The notes beneath the pieces are model-generated. The model saw nothing but the letters and a program-made list of their open reading frames with translations. It was not told the origin of the DNA and searched no databases. A DNA stretch of 44,934 bases from Flavobacteriales bacterium (GTDB lineage: Bacteria > Bacteroidota > Bacteroidia > Flavobacteriales_D > Crocinitomicaceae): the NCBI GenBank assembly GCA_947500755.1, contig CANMTO010000017.1, positions 1-44,934 on the forward strand, given 5' to 3'. Positions 1 to 7,196 of the stretch are shown piece by piece. Numbering within the stretch: the first letter of the stretch is position 1; every line of letters begins with the position of its first letter. The position numbers were made by a program, and so were the translations under genes.

Positions 1-648
1 ACATTGTTCTTTAATGGCTTCATGTGCAATTTTGATAACGGCAACCAAATCATCTTCGGAAACTTCTTTCATTTCACCTTCTACCATGTTCACATCTTTT
101 GCTGTACCAGCGACAATGCAATCCATGTCTGAATCCTTCATTTCTTCCATGGTGGGATTCACTATGAATTCACCGTTTACACGTGCAACCCTAACTTCTG
201 ACATTGGGCCATTGAAAGGAATGTCAGAAACAGCGATGGCGGCAGACGCGGCGAAACCACAAAGTGCATCAGGATTGTTGATTCCGTCATACGCAAGCAA
301 TTGGATCATCAATTGAACCTCAGCATGGTAATCATCTGGAAAAAGCGGCCTAAGCGCACGGTCTACCAAACGCATTACCAGAATTTCAGATTCTGATGGT
401 CTTGCTTCTCTTCTGAAAAATCCACCTGGGAAACGTCCAGCAGCAGCATATTTCTCGCGGTAATCTACCGTTAATGGAAGGAAATCAACCCCTTCTTTTG
501 CTACTTGCGCAGCAACTACGGTTGCCAAAAGAACGGTTTCACCCATTCTAACTTCAACTGAGCCATCGGCTTGTTTTGCTAATTTACCTGTTTCTACGCT
601 GATGGTTTTTCCACCTGTAACTAATGTTTTTTTAATTCCTAAGTTCAT
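1..648 (-). CDS. pnp: Polyribonucleotide nucleotidyltransferase (PNPase), N-terminal part
   Basis: This is the first 216 codons of PNPase, running off the left edge of the window. I translated it from the ATG at 648; it begins [10 protein letters not shown]. The enzyme degrades RNA 3'-to-5' using phosphate and is part of RNA turnover in the cytoplasm. Visible family signatures are [30 protein letters not shown] and [20 protein letters not shown], all from the first RNase PH-like domain. The family is about 700 residues, so two thirds lie outside. It follows rpsO on the same strand, the classic rpsO-pnp order. A terminator hairpin lies between them, and no TAnnTTTG box is seen in the gap, so pnp may depend on read-through from rpsO or on a promoter I cannot recognise. 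Confidence 0.97.
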   Translation of the reverse strand, partial: MNLGIKKTLVTGGKTISVETGKLAKQADGSVEVRMGETVLLATVVAAQVAKEGVDFLPLTVDYREKYAAAGRFPGGFFRREARPSESEILVMRLVDRALRPLFPDDYHAEVQLMIQLLAYDGINNPDALCGFAASAAIAVSDIPFNGPMSEVRVARVNGEFIVNPTMEEMKDSDMDCIVAGTAKDVNMVEGEMKEVSEDDLVAVIKIAHEAIKEQC

Positions 649-737
649 AATTCTATCGTTTTACTGTTTTTTTCGTGTCCCTGTGACATGAAGGTTTATT
701 ATTTATTTATCGGTTTCCATTCCATCTTTGCAGTTTA

Positions 738-777
738 TAAAAAAAGGGAAGCCGACCCAAGTCGAATGCCCCCCTTT
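738..777 (-). terminator. Intrinsic terminator/attenuator between rpsO and pnp
   Basis: Read on the minus strand, positions 777-768 pair with 752-743 over ten base pairs (two G-U), enclosing a three-base bulge at 767-765 and a second stem 764-761/756-753 with a four-base loop. The strand then runs into a T-rich tail (745-738). This is a textbook intrinsic terminator just after rpsO. It probably limits transcription into pnp. Confidence 0.8.
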
Positions 778-800
778 CAATAAAATATGGTACCTTACAA

Positions 801-1070
801 TTAACGTCGAAGACCTAACTCCTTAATTAATGCGCGGTATTTTTCAATGTCATTACTTTTTAGGTAATCCAACAGACTTCTTCTTTTACCTACGAGCAAT
901 TGCAGCGAGCGCTGTGTTCCAAAATCCTTTCGGTTTTTCTTTAAGTGCTCCGTTAAATGACTGATTCTGTAAGTGAATAAGGCAATTTGACCTTCTGTAG
1001 ATCCTGTGTTTGTTTCTGAACCTCCGTGTTTAGCGAAGATTGATTTTTTGACTTCTGGGTTTAAATACAT
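801..1070 (-). CDS. rpsO: 30S ribosomal protein S15
   Basis: The 89-residue product has the normal length of S15, a primary 16S rRNA-binding protein of the small-subunit platform. Family signatures include GSTEGQIALFTYRISHLTEH, HLKKNRKDFGTQRSLQLLVG and the C-terminal KRRSLLDYLKSNDIEKYRAL. It starts at the ATG at 1070 and has its own promoter about 56 bases upstream. It is followed by a terminator and then pnp. In Escherichia coli, S15 represses its own translation; nothing here shows whether that holds, although the roughly 50-base leader leaves room for it. Confidence 0.98.
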   Translation of the reverse strand: MYLNPEVKKSIFAKHGGSETNTGSTEGQIALFTYRISHLTEHLKKNRKDFGTQRSLQLLVGKRRSLLDYLKSNDIEKYRALIKELGLRR

Positions 1071-1126
1071 GCCAATATTGATTAAAATAATTTTTATGTA
1101 GCCTACAAACTTTTTGTAAGACGTGG

Positions 1127-1156
1127 CAAAGGTAGGGATAAATTCTTAAATCACAA
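1127..1156 (-). promoter_or_regulatory. Bacteroidota-type promoter of rpsO
   Basis: On the minus strand TTG (1156-1154) is followed after 19 bases by TACCTTTG (1134-1127). This fits the -33/-7 consensus of the phylum in sequence and spacing. It gives rpsO a leader of about 50 bases. Confidence 0.7.
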
Positions 1157-1171
1157 GGTTGATTTCACAAA

Positions 1172-1573
1172 TTAACCCGTGGGCTTCAAAAACTCGAGAT
1201 ATTCAGAATTCACATTTCTGAGAATCATAAATAAAAACAGGATTACGGCTATGGATAATAGCGCAGCATGGCTATTCACCATGGGTGGCACTGGTCTATA
1301 CCGTTCCCGTTTAAGCAACAGGAATAAAAAATCAATACACAAAATAATCAGCGCCAAAAACACTAAGGGATTCATGCTAAACGCCAACACAAAATCGCCG
1401 GTAAAAAATGCGTGCAACGCACGTTGTAAACCACAACCTGGACAAAAAATACCCGTGTTTTGATAGATAAAACAGCCCGGCATGTGCGAGGAATTATTAA
1501 ACGGGTTTACAAATGCATAAAATAATGCAACGAGAAAAAAAACACCGTAAAAAACAAGGTACCTATTTTTCAT
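1172..1573 (-). CDS. DUF2752 family membrane protein
   Basis: A 133-residue protein with three likely membrane segments: one near the N-terminus (FYGVFFLVALFYAF), one in the middle (FLALIILCIDFLFLLL) and one near the C-terminus (LLSIAVILFLFMIL). Between the first two is the motif CPGCGLQRALHAFFTGDF, the hallmark of DUF2752, whose function is unknown. The longest reading frame begins at 1606, but its first eleven codons are the terminator hairpin of the upstream gene, so I place the start at the ATG at 1573 (MKNRYLVFYG). It is separated from the upstream DUF4389 gene by that terminator, so expression may rely on read-through. Confidence 0.85.
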   Translation of the reverse strand: MKNRYLVFYGVFFLVALFYAFVNPFNNSSHMPGCFIYQNTGIFCPGCGLQRALHAFFTGDFVLAFSMNPLVFLALIILCIDFLFLLLKRERYRPVPPMVNSHAALLSIAVILFLFMILRNVNSEYLEFLKPTG

Positions 1574-1576
1574 GCT

Positions 1577-1600
1577 TAAAAAAAATGCCCCGAAGGGCAT
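1577..1600 (-). terminator. Intrinsic terminator after the DUF4389 gene
   Basis: On the minus strand ATGCCC (1600-1595), loop TTCG (1594-1591) and GGGCAT (1590-1585) form a six-pair stem with a stable UUCG loop. A run of eight T follows. It lies in the gap after the DUF4389 gene and ends four bases before the DUF2752 start. Confidence 0.85.
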
Positions 1601-1625
1601 GTTCAAATGTATAACAAAAAAACGC

Positions 1626-2255
1626 TTAATCGAGCAAATCAGAAGCGCTAGTTTGGCTAAATTCTACTTCATCACCGGCTCGCGAAAACGGTGGATAGGT
1701 GTCCGTTAAATACGACATAAAGGCATTTACGCGGATATTCCAACGAATCACGCCAACCATGTATGCATGCATTCCTTCTGGATATTCGCCCGTGAACAAG
1801 ACAGCCCAAAATGCAATCATTCTCACGAACATTGCACCAATTTGCAGAAAAAAGAGAATAAATGCGTGTGGTAGTAACACATAAAAAATCCCGAACATTG
1901 CTCTCAACAAAACAGAAACTCGATTTGATGTTTCTGGGTATTCAATATCCAATACAACATCTGCATCATTATGCGTCATACCAAAAGCAGGAGAACCGTC
2001 AATCAAATTCATTAGACGGGCGTTAACACGCAGTGACCAACGCATTAAATTCAACTGAAAATCGAACATGGAGCGAATCATTTTTCCAGTAATTAGAATG
2101 GACCAAAAATTAATAATGCCAACAAAGGATGAAGCGATTGACATAAAAATTAACAAAAACCCGTGAGGCAATGCAATGTACAGACCTCCAAATAGGGAGC
2201 GAAGAATTAATGAGCCCCGCGAGTAACTTTCTTGGTATTTAATACCGATTTTCAT
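1626..2255 (-). CDS. Tandem DUF4389 membrane protein
   Basis: A 209-residue membrane protein made of two DUF4389-like halves. Half one (about residues 1-90) has YSRGSLILRSLFGGLYIALP, ITGKMIRSMFDFQLNLMRWS and RVNARLMNLIDGSPAF. Half two (about 100-195) repeats this as SNRVSVLLRAMFGIFYVLLP, FTGEYPEGMHAYMVGVIRWN and RVNAFMSYLTDTYPPF. Each half should have two membrane segments. Function is unknown. A perfect -7 box lies 31 bases upstream of the ATG and a terminator follows, so it is probably a single-gene transcript. Confidence 0.85.
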   Translation of the reverse strand: MKIGIKYQESYSRGSLILRSLFGGLYIALPHGFLLIFMSIASSFVGIINFWSILITGKMIRSMFDFQLNLMRWSLRVNARLMNLIDGSPAFGMTHNDADVVLDIEYPETSNRVSVLLRAMFGIFYVLLPHAFILFFLQIGAMFVRMIAFWAVLFTGEYPEGMHAYMVGVIRWNIRVNAFMSYLTDTYPPFSRAGDEVEFSQTSASDLLD

Positions 2256-2286
2256 AATAATTTGGTTTAAAGGTTTTAGATTCGCT

Positions 2287-2319
2287 CAAAAGTAAAAAAC
2301 TTTAGCGTTCGTGTAGCAA
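2287..2319 (-). promoter_or_regulatory. Promoter of the DUF4389 gene
   Basis: The minus strand carries TACTTTTG (2294-2287), a perfect TAnnTTTG box, with TTG (2319-2317) 22 bases upstream. The spacing is slightly long. It sits 31 bases before the ATG at 2255. Confidence 0.55.
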
Positions 2320-2342
2320 TGAAATGCTAAATCCTAAGCGTT

Positions 2343-3362
2343 CTATAACCAAACCTTGGAACCTTCTGAACAATTTTGACAAATATCAATCCCTTGCCGC
2401 TTAGTTAGTACCGCATTTCTAAAATTCTGATATTTCGAATTATTCCAAACCTGCCGAAAGGTTTCCTTCGTCAATGCCCCCATCGCGTGGGATGCGTCCT
2501 TATCGAAACAACAAGGTACTACCTGACCGTCCCATGTAATTACACTGCCTGACCACATCCGCCAACAGTGATTGCCCCCAGGCTGTTTCAATTCAAATGT
2601 TCCCTTTCTGTTTAACTTGTACCTGCTGTATTGCTCATTTTCAGGCATTAATGGATTTCCAAACTGATAATCATAGAGTTGCGCTGATTTTATTCGAACC
2701 TCATCGACTCCTAATTCTTTTGCTTTTTCAAATACCGAAGAAATCTCATGTTCGTTTGGCTTTACAGCGAGGCATTGAAATATCAACTGTGGTGTTTTTG
2801 ACTTCAGTTTTTTCTTTGCTTCTACCAAAGCTGCTGTTGCTATCCAAACCTTATTAATATCTCCATGCACCCGATATTGCTCGTATACTTCTTGAGAAAC
2901 ACCATCCACCGAAATAATTAACTGATCCAAGCCGCTTTCTACGATAAGCGCTGCATTGTTGTGATCTATAAAATGTGCATTGGTAGATGTTGCAGTAAAC
3001 ATGCGATGCCGTTTCGCCGCCTGAATTAATGCTAAAAACTTGGGATTTAGAAAGGGTTCTCCTTGAAAATAATAGGTAATATAAAAGACGGTTTTTGACA
3101 ACTCCTTCAACCACTGTTCATGCTGAGCCAAATCCATTTTCCCGGTTGGTCTTGAAAATTTCTTTAAACCACTCGGACATTCTGGACACCCTAAATTACA
3201 TGCGGTTGTGGGCTCCATGCTGACATGAAACGGCAGGCCTAGATGCATGCTTTTCCTAAACATCCTTGACAGATAGTAACTCAGCACCAATCCAATGAAA
3301 TTTATGACCCGCCTAAAAGACAGGTATTTCAACCAAGCAAGGACTCCGGTAATCATTTTCAC
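2343..3362 (-). CDS. Radical SAM/SPASM domain protein
   Basis: A 339-residue radical SAM enzyme. Cys55, Cys59 and Cys62 in TACNLGCPECPSG form the CxxxCxxC motif that binds the S-adenosylmethionine [4Fe-4S] cluster. The C-terminal part has a SPASM-like cysteine set (NHCWRMWSG, VVPCCFDKD, ICQNCSEGS) expected to hold further clusters. The first 40 residues are hydrophobic and basic (NFIGLVLSYYLSRMFRK) and may form a membrane-associated helix before the barrel. SPASM proteins often modify peptides, but many act on other substrates. No precursor peptide gene is visible next to it, so the substrate is unknown. It stands divergent from the phosphoribosyltransferase operon. Confidence 0.88.
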   Translation of the reverse strand: MKMITGVLAWLKYLSFRRVINFIGLVLSYYLSRMFRKSMHLGLPFHVSMEPTTACNLGCPECPSGLKKFSRPTGKMDLAQHEQWLKELSKTVFYITYYFQGEPFLNPKFLALIQAAKRHRMFTATSTNAHFIDHNNAALIVESGLDQLIISVDGVSQEVYEQYRVHGDINKVWIATAALVEAKKKLKSKTPQLIFQCLAVKPNEHEISSVFEKAKELGVDEVRIKSAQLYDYQFGNPLMPENEQYSRYKLNRKGTFELKQPGGNHCWRMWSGSVITWDGQVVPCCFDKDASHAMGALTKETFRQVWNNSKYQNFRNAVLTKRQGIDICQNCSEGSKVWL

Positions 3363-3414
3363 AAAGCGAAGGTAATGATTTCCACACCGAGTTAAATAGC
3401 ATACGAATTAAGCG

Positions 3415-3422
3415 TATATTTG
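3415..3422 (+). promoter_or_regulatory. -7 box of the phosphoribosyltransferase-murQ operon
   Basis: TATATTTG is a perfect TAnnTTTG match, 16 bases before the ATG at 3439. No convincing -33 TTG is seen at the usual distance. Confidence 0.55.
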
Positions 3423-3438
3423 CATAGAAAATTTGATT

Positions 3439-3933
3439 ATGCAGGTAATTCTAAAACACCAGGAAATACATCAAAAGATTACCCGTCTCGCATACCAGAT
3501 TTTGGAACAATGTACGGACCAAGAAAAAATCTTTATCGGGGGCATTCAAGGAAACGGCATGTTACTCGCCACGTACCTGAAACAAGTCATTGACGCGCAC
3601 GGCACCTTAAACACCCAATTATTTGAAATTGAAATCAATAAAGATGAACCTTGGGCAAATCCGATTGGGCTTTCCATTCCAGAATCTGAGCTCAAGCACG
3701 GGTACATTGTATTGGTGGACGATGTCATTAATTCGGGTAAAACCATGCAATATGCACTGATTAAATTTTTACAACAAGCCACACACGCCATAAAAACCTT
3801 GGTTTTGGTTGACCGTCAACACCGAAGATATCCCATCAAAGCCGACTTTGTTGGACTGAGTTTATCGACTACCCTTAAAAATCGTGTAGAGGTGGATCTT
3901 AAATCCGAGTCACATTTTGCCTATTTGATATGA
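3439..3933 (+). CDS. PyrR-like phosphoribosyltransferase family protein
   Basis: A 164-residue type I phosphoribosyltransferase. VLVDDVINSGKT at about residues 92-103 is the PRPP-binding loop, and the N-terminal FIGGIQGNGMLLA is the usual pyrophosphate-loop region. Such proteins transfer ribose 5-phosphate from PRPP to a base; the fold is also used by the regulator PyrR. The frame can be extended six bases to a TTG, but ATG at 3439 (MQVILKHQEI) is the better start. It overlaps murQ by four bases and heads a four-gene operon. The specific base is not evident, and a pyrimidine-type regulatory role is only one possibility. Confidence 0.8.
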   Translation: MQVILKHQEIHQKITRLAYQILEQCTDQEKIFIGGIQGNGMLLATYLKQVIDAHGTLNTQLFEIEINKDEPWANPIGLSIPESELKHGYIVLVDDVINSGKTMQYALIKFLQQATHAIKTLVLVDRQHRRYPIKADFVGLSLSTTLKNRVEVDLKSESHFAYLI

Positions 3934-4751
3934 TACGCATCACAGAAAGCAGCTCAAATCACGATCATCTAGAAACGATGTCCACCGCGGGGTTGCTGCA
4001 CGGCATTAATTCCGAAGATGCCAAGGTAGCTTCAGCCGTTGCGTTGATTATTCCCCACATTGAGGCCTTTGTTGATGCCTGTTATACGCGTATGTCCAAA
4101 GGCGGACGCCTCTTTTACCTCGGTGCTGGCACCAGCGGTCGTTTAGGCATTGTTGATGCGAGTGAATGTCCACCCACCTTTGGGGTAAGTCACGGCGTTG
4201 TTATTGGGATTATTGCGGGCGGTGATGCCGCTATTCGCAAGGCCGTTGAATTTGCAGAAGATGATGAAAAACAAGGATGGATCGATCTCATGAATCACAA
4301 CATTAATGAATTGGACACCCTCGTTGGAATTGCTGCTTCGGGAACAACGCCATACGTAATGGGCGCAATTCGAACCGCAAACCATGCAGGAGTTTTAACC
4401 GGAGGGATCACCTGTAATCCAGGTTCGCCCCTCGCCCAAGAATCTTCATTTCCAATGGTTCCTACCGTAGGTCCTGAATTTGTTACAGGAAGTACACGCA
4501 TGAAATCCGGTACTGCTCAAAAATTAGTACTTAACATGATCTCGACTGCGCTGATGATTAAACTCGGACATGTAAAAGGGAATAAAATGGTGGATATGCA
4601 GCTAAGTAATGAAAAATTAGTGCAACGTGCGATACGCATGGTATGCGACGAAATACCAGTCAGCGAAGCAGAGGCAGAGGCTCTTTTGAGTGAATTCAAT
4701 TCGGTTCGAGCAAGTGTTAATGCCTATCATTTAAAACATTTACACAAATGA
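3930..4751 (+). CDS. murQ: N-acetylmuramic acid 6-phosphate etherase
   Basis: MurQ cleaves the lactyl ether of MurNAc 6-phosphate to give GlcNAc 6-phosphate and D-lactate in cytoplasmic cell-wall recycling. The 273-residue protein has a SIS domain with YLGAGTSGRLGIVDASECPP, ITCNPGSPLAQ and GPEFVTGSTRMKSGTAQKLV, all characteristic of MurQ. The glutamate in ASECPP matches the catalytic region of the family, and EFAEDD supplies the second conserved acidic stretch. It is slightly shorter than E. coli MurQ (298 residues). Its start overlaps the phosphoribosyltransferase stop by four bases and its stop overlaps the next gene by four. Mpl, another recycling enzyme, is encoded elsewhere in this window. 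Confidence 0.95.
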   Translation: MIRITESSSNHDHLETMSTAGLLHGINSEDAKVASAVALIIPHIEAFVDACYTRMSKGGRLFYLGAGTSGRLGIVDASECPPTFGVSHGVVIGIIAGGDAAIRKAVEFAEDDEKQGWIDLMNHNINELDTLVGIAASGTTPYVMGAIRTANHAGVLTGGITCNPGSPLAQESSFPMVPTVGPEFVTGSTRMKSGTAQKLVLNMISTALMIKLGHVKGNKMVDMQLSNEKLVQRAIRMVCDEIPVSEAEAEALLSEFNSVRASVNAYHLKHLHK

Positions 4752-5785
4752 GTTTTGATCCCAACGGTGTGGGTGTTACCAATGGCAATCTTTTTGGATT
4801 TCCTGCCACGGAAGAAGATGCCGACCTCGTTATCATTCCTATTCCCTGGGATGCAACAGCCTCCTATGGCAAAGGGACGAGCAAGGGTCCGAAAGCTATT
4901 TTAGATGCATCAACCCAACTCGACTTCTTTCATCCGCGACTTAACAAAGCCTATGAAACCCAGGTTTTTTTAACCCCAATCTCCGAGGAATGGAAAGCGA
5001 TTAATGATGAATTCAATCAAAGAGCTGCTGAATATTTTTCAGACCTTGAACAGCTCGGCGAAGCGCCTGCGCAGTTAAAGCATAGCGCCATTATCGATGA
5101 AATCAATGCGGCGCATAGCGCCCTTACCAATAATTTGAAATCACGGGTTGAAAAACTCTTACAGTCTGGTAAAATATGTGCCGTATTGGGAGGCGAGCAT
5201 TCCACCCCATTGGGTTTGATTCAAGCCCTTGATGAACAGTACGATGCATTCAGCATCCTTCAAATTGATGCGCACGCAGATTTAAGAAAGGCCTATGAAG
5301 GATTCGAACAATCGCATGCAAGCATTATGTATAACGTGGTAGAATCCTGCGATTCATTGGTACAACTCGTGCAAGTTGGTATTCGTGATTTATCGCAAGA
5401 CGAGTATGAACGGTCGTTAAATCATCCTAAAATCACTACCTATTTTGATTGGAATTTGAAGGAGGCCTCGTTTCACGGAAAATCATGGAAGGCTCAGTGC
5501 GAAGAAATTATTGAAGCCCTTTCGTCCGACGTTTATATTTCATTTGACATCGACGGCTTAATCCCAAATCTGTGTCCAAATACCGGTACACCAGTACCCG
5601 GAGGATTCACCTTGGAACAGGTTAGTTATTTACTCTTCGCCATTGTGGACTCAGGCAGAAGCATCATAGGATTTGATTTAAACGAAGTCTCTCCAGGAAA
5701 TCATGGAGATTGGGATGCCAACGTTGGCGCTCGTGCGCTGTGGCAATTGATATGTGCAACGGAATTAAGCCGCAGAAAATCATGA
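4748..5785 (+). CDS. Arginase/agmatinase/formimidoylglutamase family enzyme
   Basis: A 345-residue ureohydrolase-fold protein. The manganese-site motifs are visible: GGEHS near residue 147, DAHAD near 174 and SFDIDG near 264. The canonical last motif SxDxDxxDP is altered after the two aspartates to DIDGLIPNLCPNTGTPVPGG. Members hydrolyse guanidino or formimino groups of arginine, agmatine, formiminoglutamate and relatives. Flavobacterial members of this length are often named formimidoylglutamase, but no hutH, hutU or hutI is nearby, so the substrate is open. It overlaps murQ and the next membrane protein by four bases each. Confidence 0.85.
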   Translation: MSFDPNGVGVTNGNLFGFPATEEDADLVIIPIPWDATASYGKGTSKGPKAILDASTQLDFFHPRLNKAYETQVFLTPISEEWKAINDEFNQRAAEYFSDLEQLGEAPAQLKHSAIIDEINAAHSALTNNLKSRVEKLLQSGKICAVLGGEHSTPLGLIQALDEQYDAFSILQIDAHADLRKAYEGFEQSHASIMYNVVESCDSLVQLVQVGIRDLSQDEYERSLNHPKITTYFDWNLKEASFHGKSWKAQCEEIIEALSSDVYISFDIDGLIPNLCPNTGTPVPGGFTLEQVSYLLFAIVDSGRSIIGFDLNEVSPGNHGDWDANVGARALWQLICATELSRRKS

Positions 5786-6303
5786 TAGAACGCATCAAAT
5801 ATAATTTTTGGTTATTGGTGTTTATCTTGAATACCTTGTTCTTTTTGTTCTTTTTGTATCAAGCGATTTCGTTTACAAGCGTGTATGCCTACCGGTGGGT
5901 ATTCTTTTTATCTACGCCGTTTTTTACCAGCGGTATACATTTATTGATTAAATCCAGGTCTACGAAAGCGGAATGGCTTTCTGTATTGAATTTCATACTC
6001 ACTGCATTCTTAATCATATACTTTAATGCGGTTCCGGATGCCTTAGAATCCACGTGGATATGGTTTAGCATTCCAATTTTCAATCAATTGTATATTAATA
6101 CGTTCGATGTGATCTGGACGAATCAATATCGATTTAGAGTGGTTGGCGTCAGTGCCATTTCCCTACTTTGGATTTATACACTAGGGGCAATTTTTTCGGA
6201 TTACTCCCCCCTATTTACATGGCTTGTGCCCTTGAGTGTATTCATTGGATTGATTATCATAGCTGTATTGTTTCTTGGCATTAATACCCCGAGAACTCGC
6301 TAA
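5782..6303 (+). CDS. Multi-pass membrane protein of unknown function
   Basis: A 173-residue hydrophobic protein with about five predicted membrane segments, for example LLVFILNTLFFLFFLY, VLNFILTAFLIIYFN and FIGLIIIAVLFLG. I do not recognise a family. The frame is open from 5710, but ATG at 5782 overlaps the upstream stop by four bases, the same spacing as the other junctions of this operon, and it removes an unlikely soluble leader. It ends four bases inside the convergent NlpC/P60 gene. Confidence 0.75.
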   Translation: MIERIKYNFWLLVFILNTLFFLFFLYQAISFTSVYAYRWVFFLSTPFFTSGIHLLIKSRSTKAEWLSVLNFILTAFLIIYFNAVPDALESTWIWFSIPIFNQLYINTFDVIWTNQYRFRVVGVSAISLLWIYTLGAIFSDYSPLFTWLVPLSVFIGLIIIAVLFLGINTPRTR

Positions 6304-7196
6304 TACCTCCCGTAGCCAATCACACGAGACGAATAATACTTCGAATTATCGATATCCTGAAACATTACGCCTTTGCTGCTGCTGGAATGGATCATGCGTT
6401 TTGGCTTCCCTGGCTCGTTCACTAAAATCCCCACATGGCTCACCACTCCTTGCTGACCAAAAAATACCAGGTCCCCGATACACGCTTCAGCAGGATCTAA
6501 CTTCAATGAAGACGCATATTGATCTCTGGAAACTCTTGGGATTTTTATACCCTGGTTTAAGAACACAAAGGAAGTGAAACCACTGCAATCAAACCCCTGA
6601 GCGGATTGACCTCCCCACACGTACGGAGTCCCCACAAAGGTTTGCGCATATTGTATCATGCTAATGGCCACTTCTTTCCCTTGAATGTCACTCGGACTCC
6701 AGGCCTCTGTTGGAGAATCAACAGAAATAAGTTGAAGAGCTTTGCTTAGGAGAGCGAGTTTTGGACTGTAAATCCGAAGGTCCTTATTCTCTTTTTCTTG
6801 AGACAACTCTGCTAACCAATCATTTAAATCAGCCTGTAGCGCAAGTAATTCTTGGCTGTGGTTTACTCTTAATTTGCTTCCCTTTGCCGTCTTTCCCAAT
6901 CCTTCAAGAAAAGAAAAAGCGAAATCAATGTGATCCGCATGCTTAGATCGCCATCCCCCATTTCTCATCAATTGCAAGGAGGAAAGGGATTGATAATACT
7001 CGGGAAGGAGGGAATAATCGTATTCTGGTTTATTGAGTAGGCGGAGAGACTTTCTATATACAAGCTGATACCTGCCTTGATCATACAACTGCTCTAACTT
7101 GTCAAACGCAGGCACTTGAGCCACTGCAGACATAGAGATACCAAGAAAAAGAATCAGAAATTGTAGCGGGGTATTAATTCGAAAAAACCTTTCCAT
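6300..7196 (-). CDS. Secreted NlpC/P60 (C40) cell-wall peptidase
   Basis: A 298-residue exported protein with an N-terminal signal peptide (LQFLILFLGISMSAVAQ). A helical region follows to about residue 165 and then an NlpC/P60 domain at about 175-298. The catalytic set is visible: Cys204 in QGFDCSGF, His254 in VVSHVG and His270 in RMIHSSSSKG. Such enzymes cut peptidoglycan stem peptides, typically D-Glu-meso-diaminopimelate bonds. Its start lies 23 bases inside the upstream propeller-like gene, so the two are one operon and possibly act together in the periplasm. The N-terminal region matches no domain I know. Confidence 0.9.
   Translation of the reverse strand: MERFFRINTPLQFLILFLGISMSAVAQVPAFDKLEQLYDQGRYQLVYRKSLRLLNKPEYDYSLLPEYYQSLSSLQLMRNGGWRSKHADHIDFAFSFLEGLGKTAKGSKLRVNHSQELLALQADLNDWLAELSQEKENKDLRIYSPKLALLSKALQLISVDSPTEAWSPSDIQGKEVAISMIQYAQTFVGTPYVWGGQSAQGFDCSGFTSFVFLNQGIKIPRVSRDQYASSLKLDPAEACIGDLVFFGQQGVVSHVGILVNEPGKPKRMIHSSSSKGVMFQDIDNSKYYSSRVIGYGRY

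Noticed and set aside
14-316. Plus-strand open frame of 100 residues
   Set aside because: It is fully antisense to pnp, its protein has no family features, and the pnp frame is clearly the coding one.
1179-1463. Plus-strand open frame opposite the DUF2752 gene
   Set aside because: It mirrors the minus-strand gene, which carries the CPGCGLQRAL motif and membrane segments.
2343-3362. Peptide-modifying (RiPP) cluster around the radical SAM/SPASM protein
   Set aside because: No short precursor gene, transporter or peptidase is found within its flanks; the neighbours are housekeeping or DUF genes.
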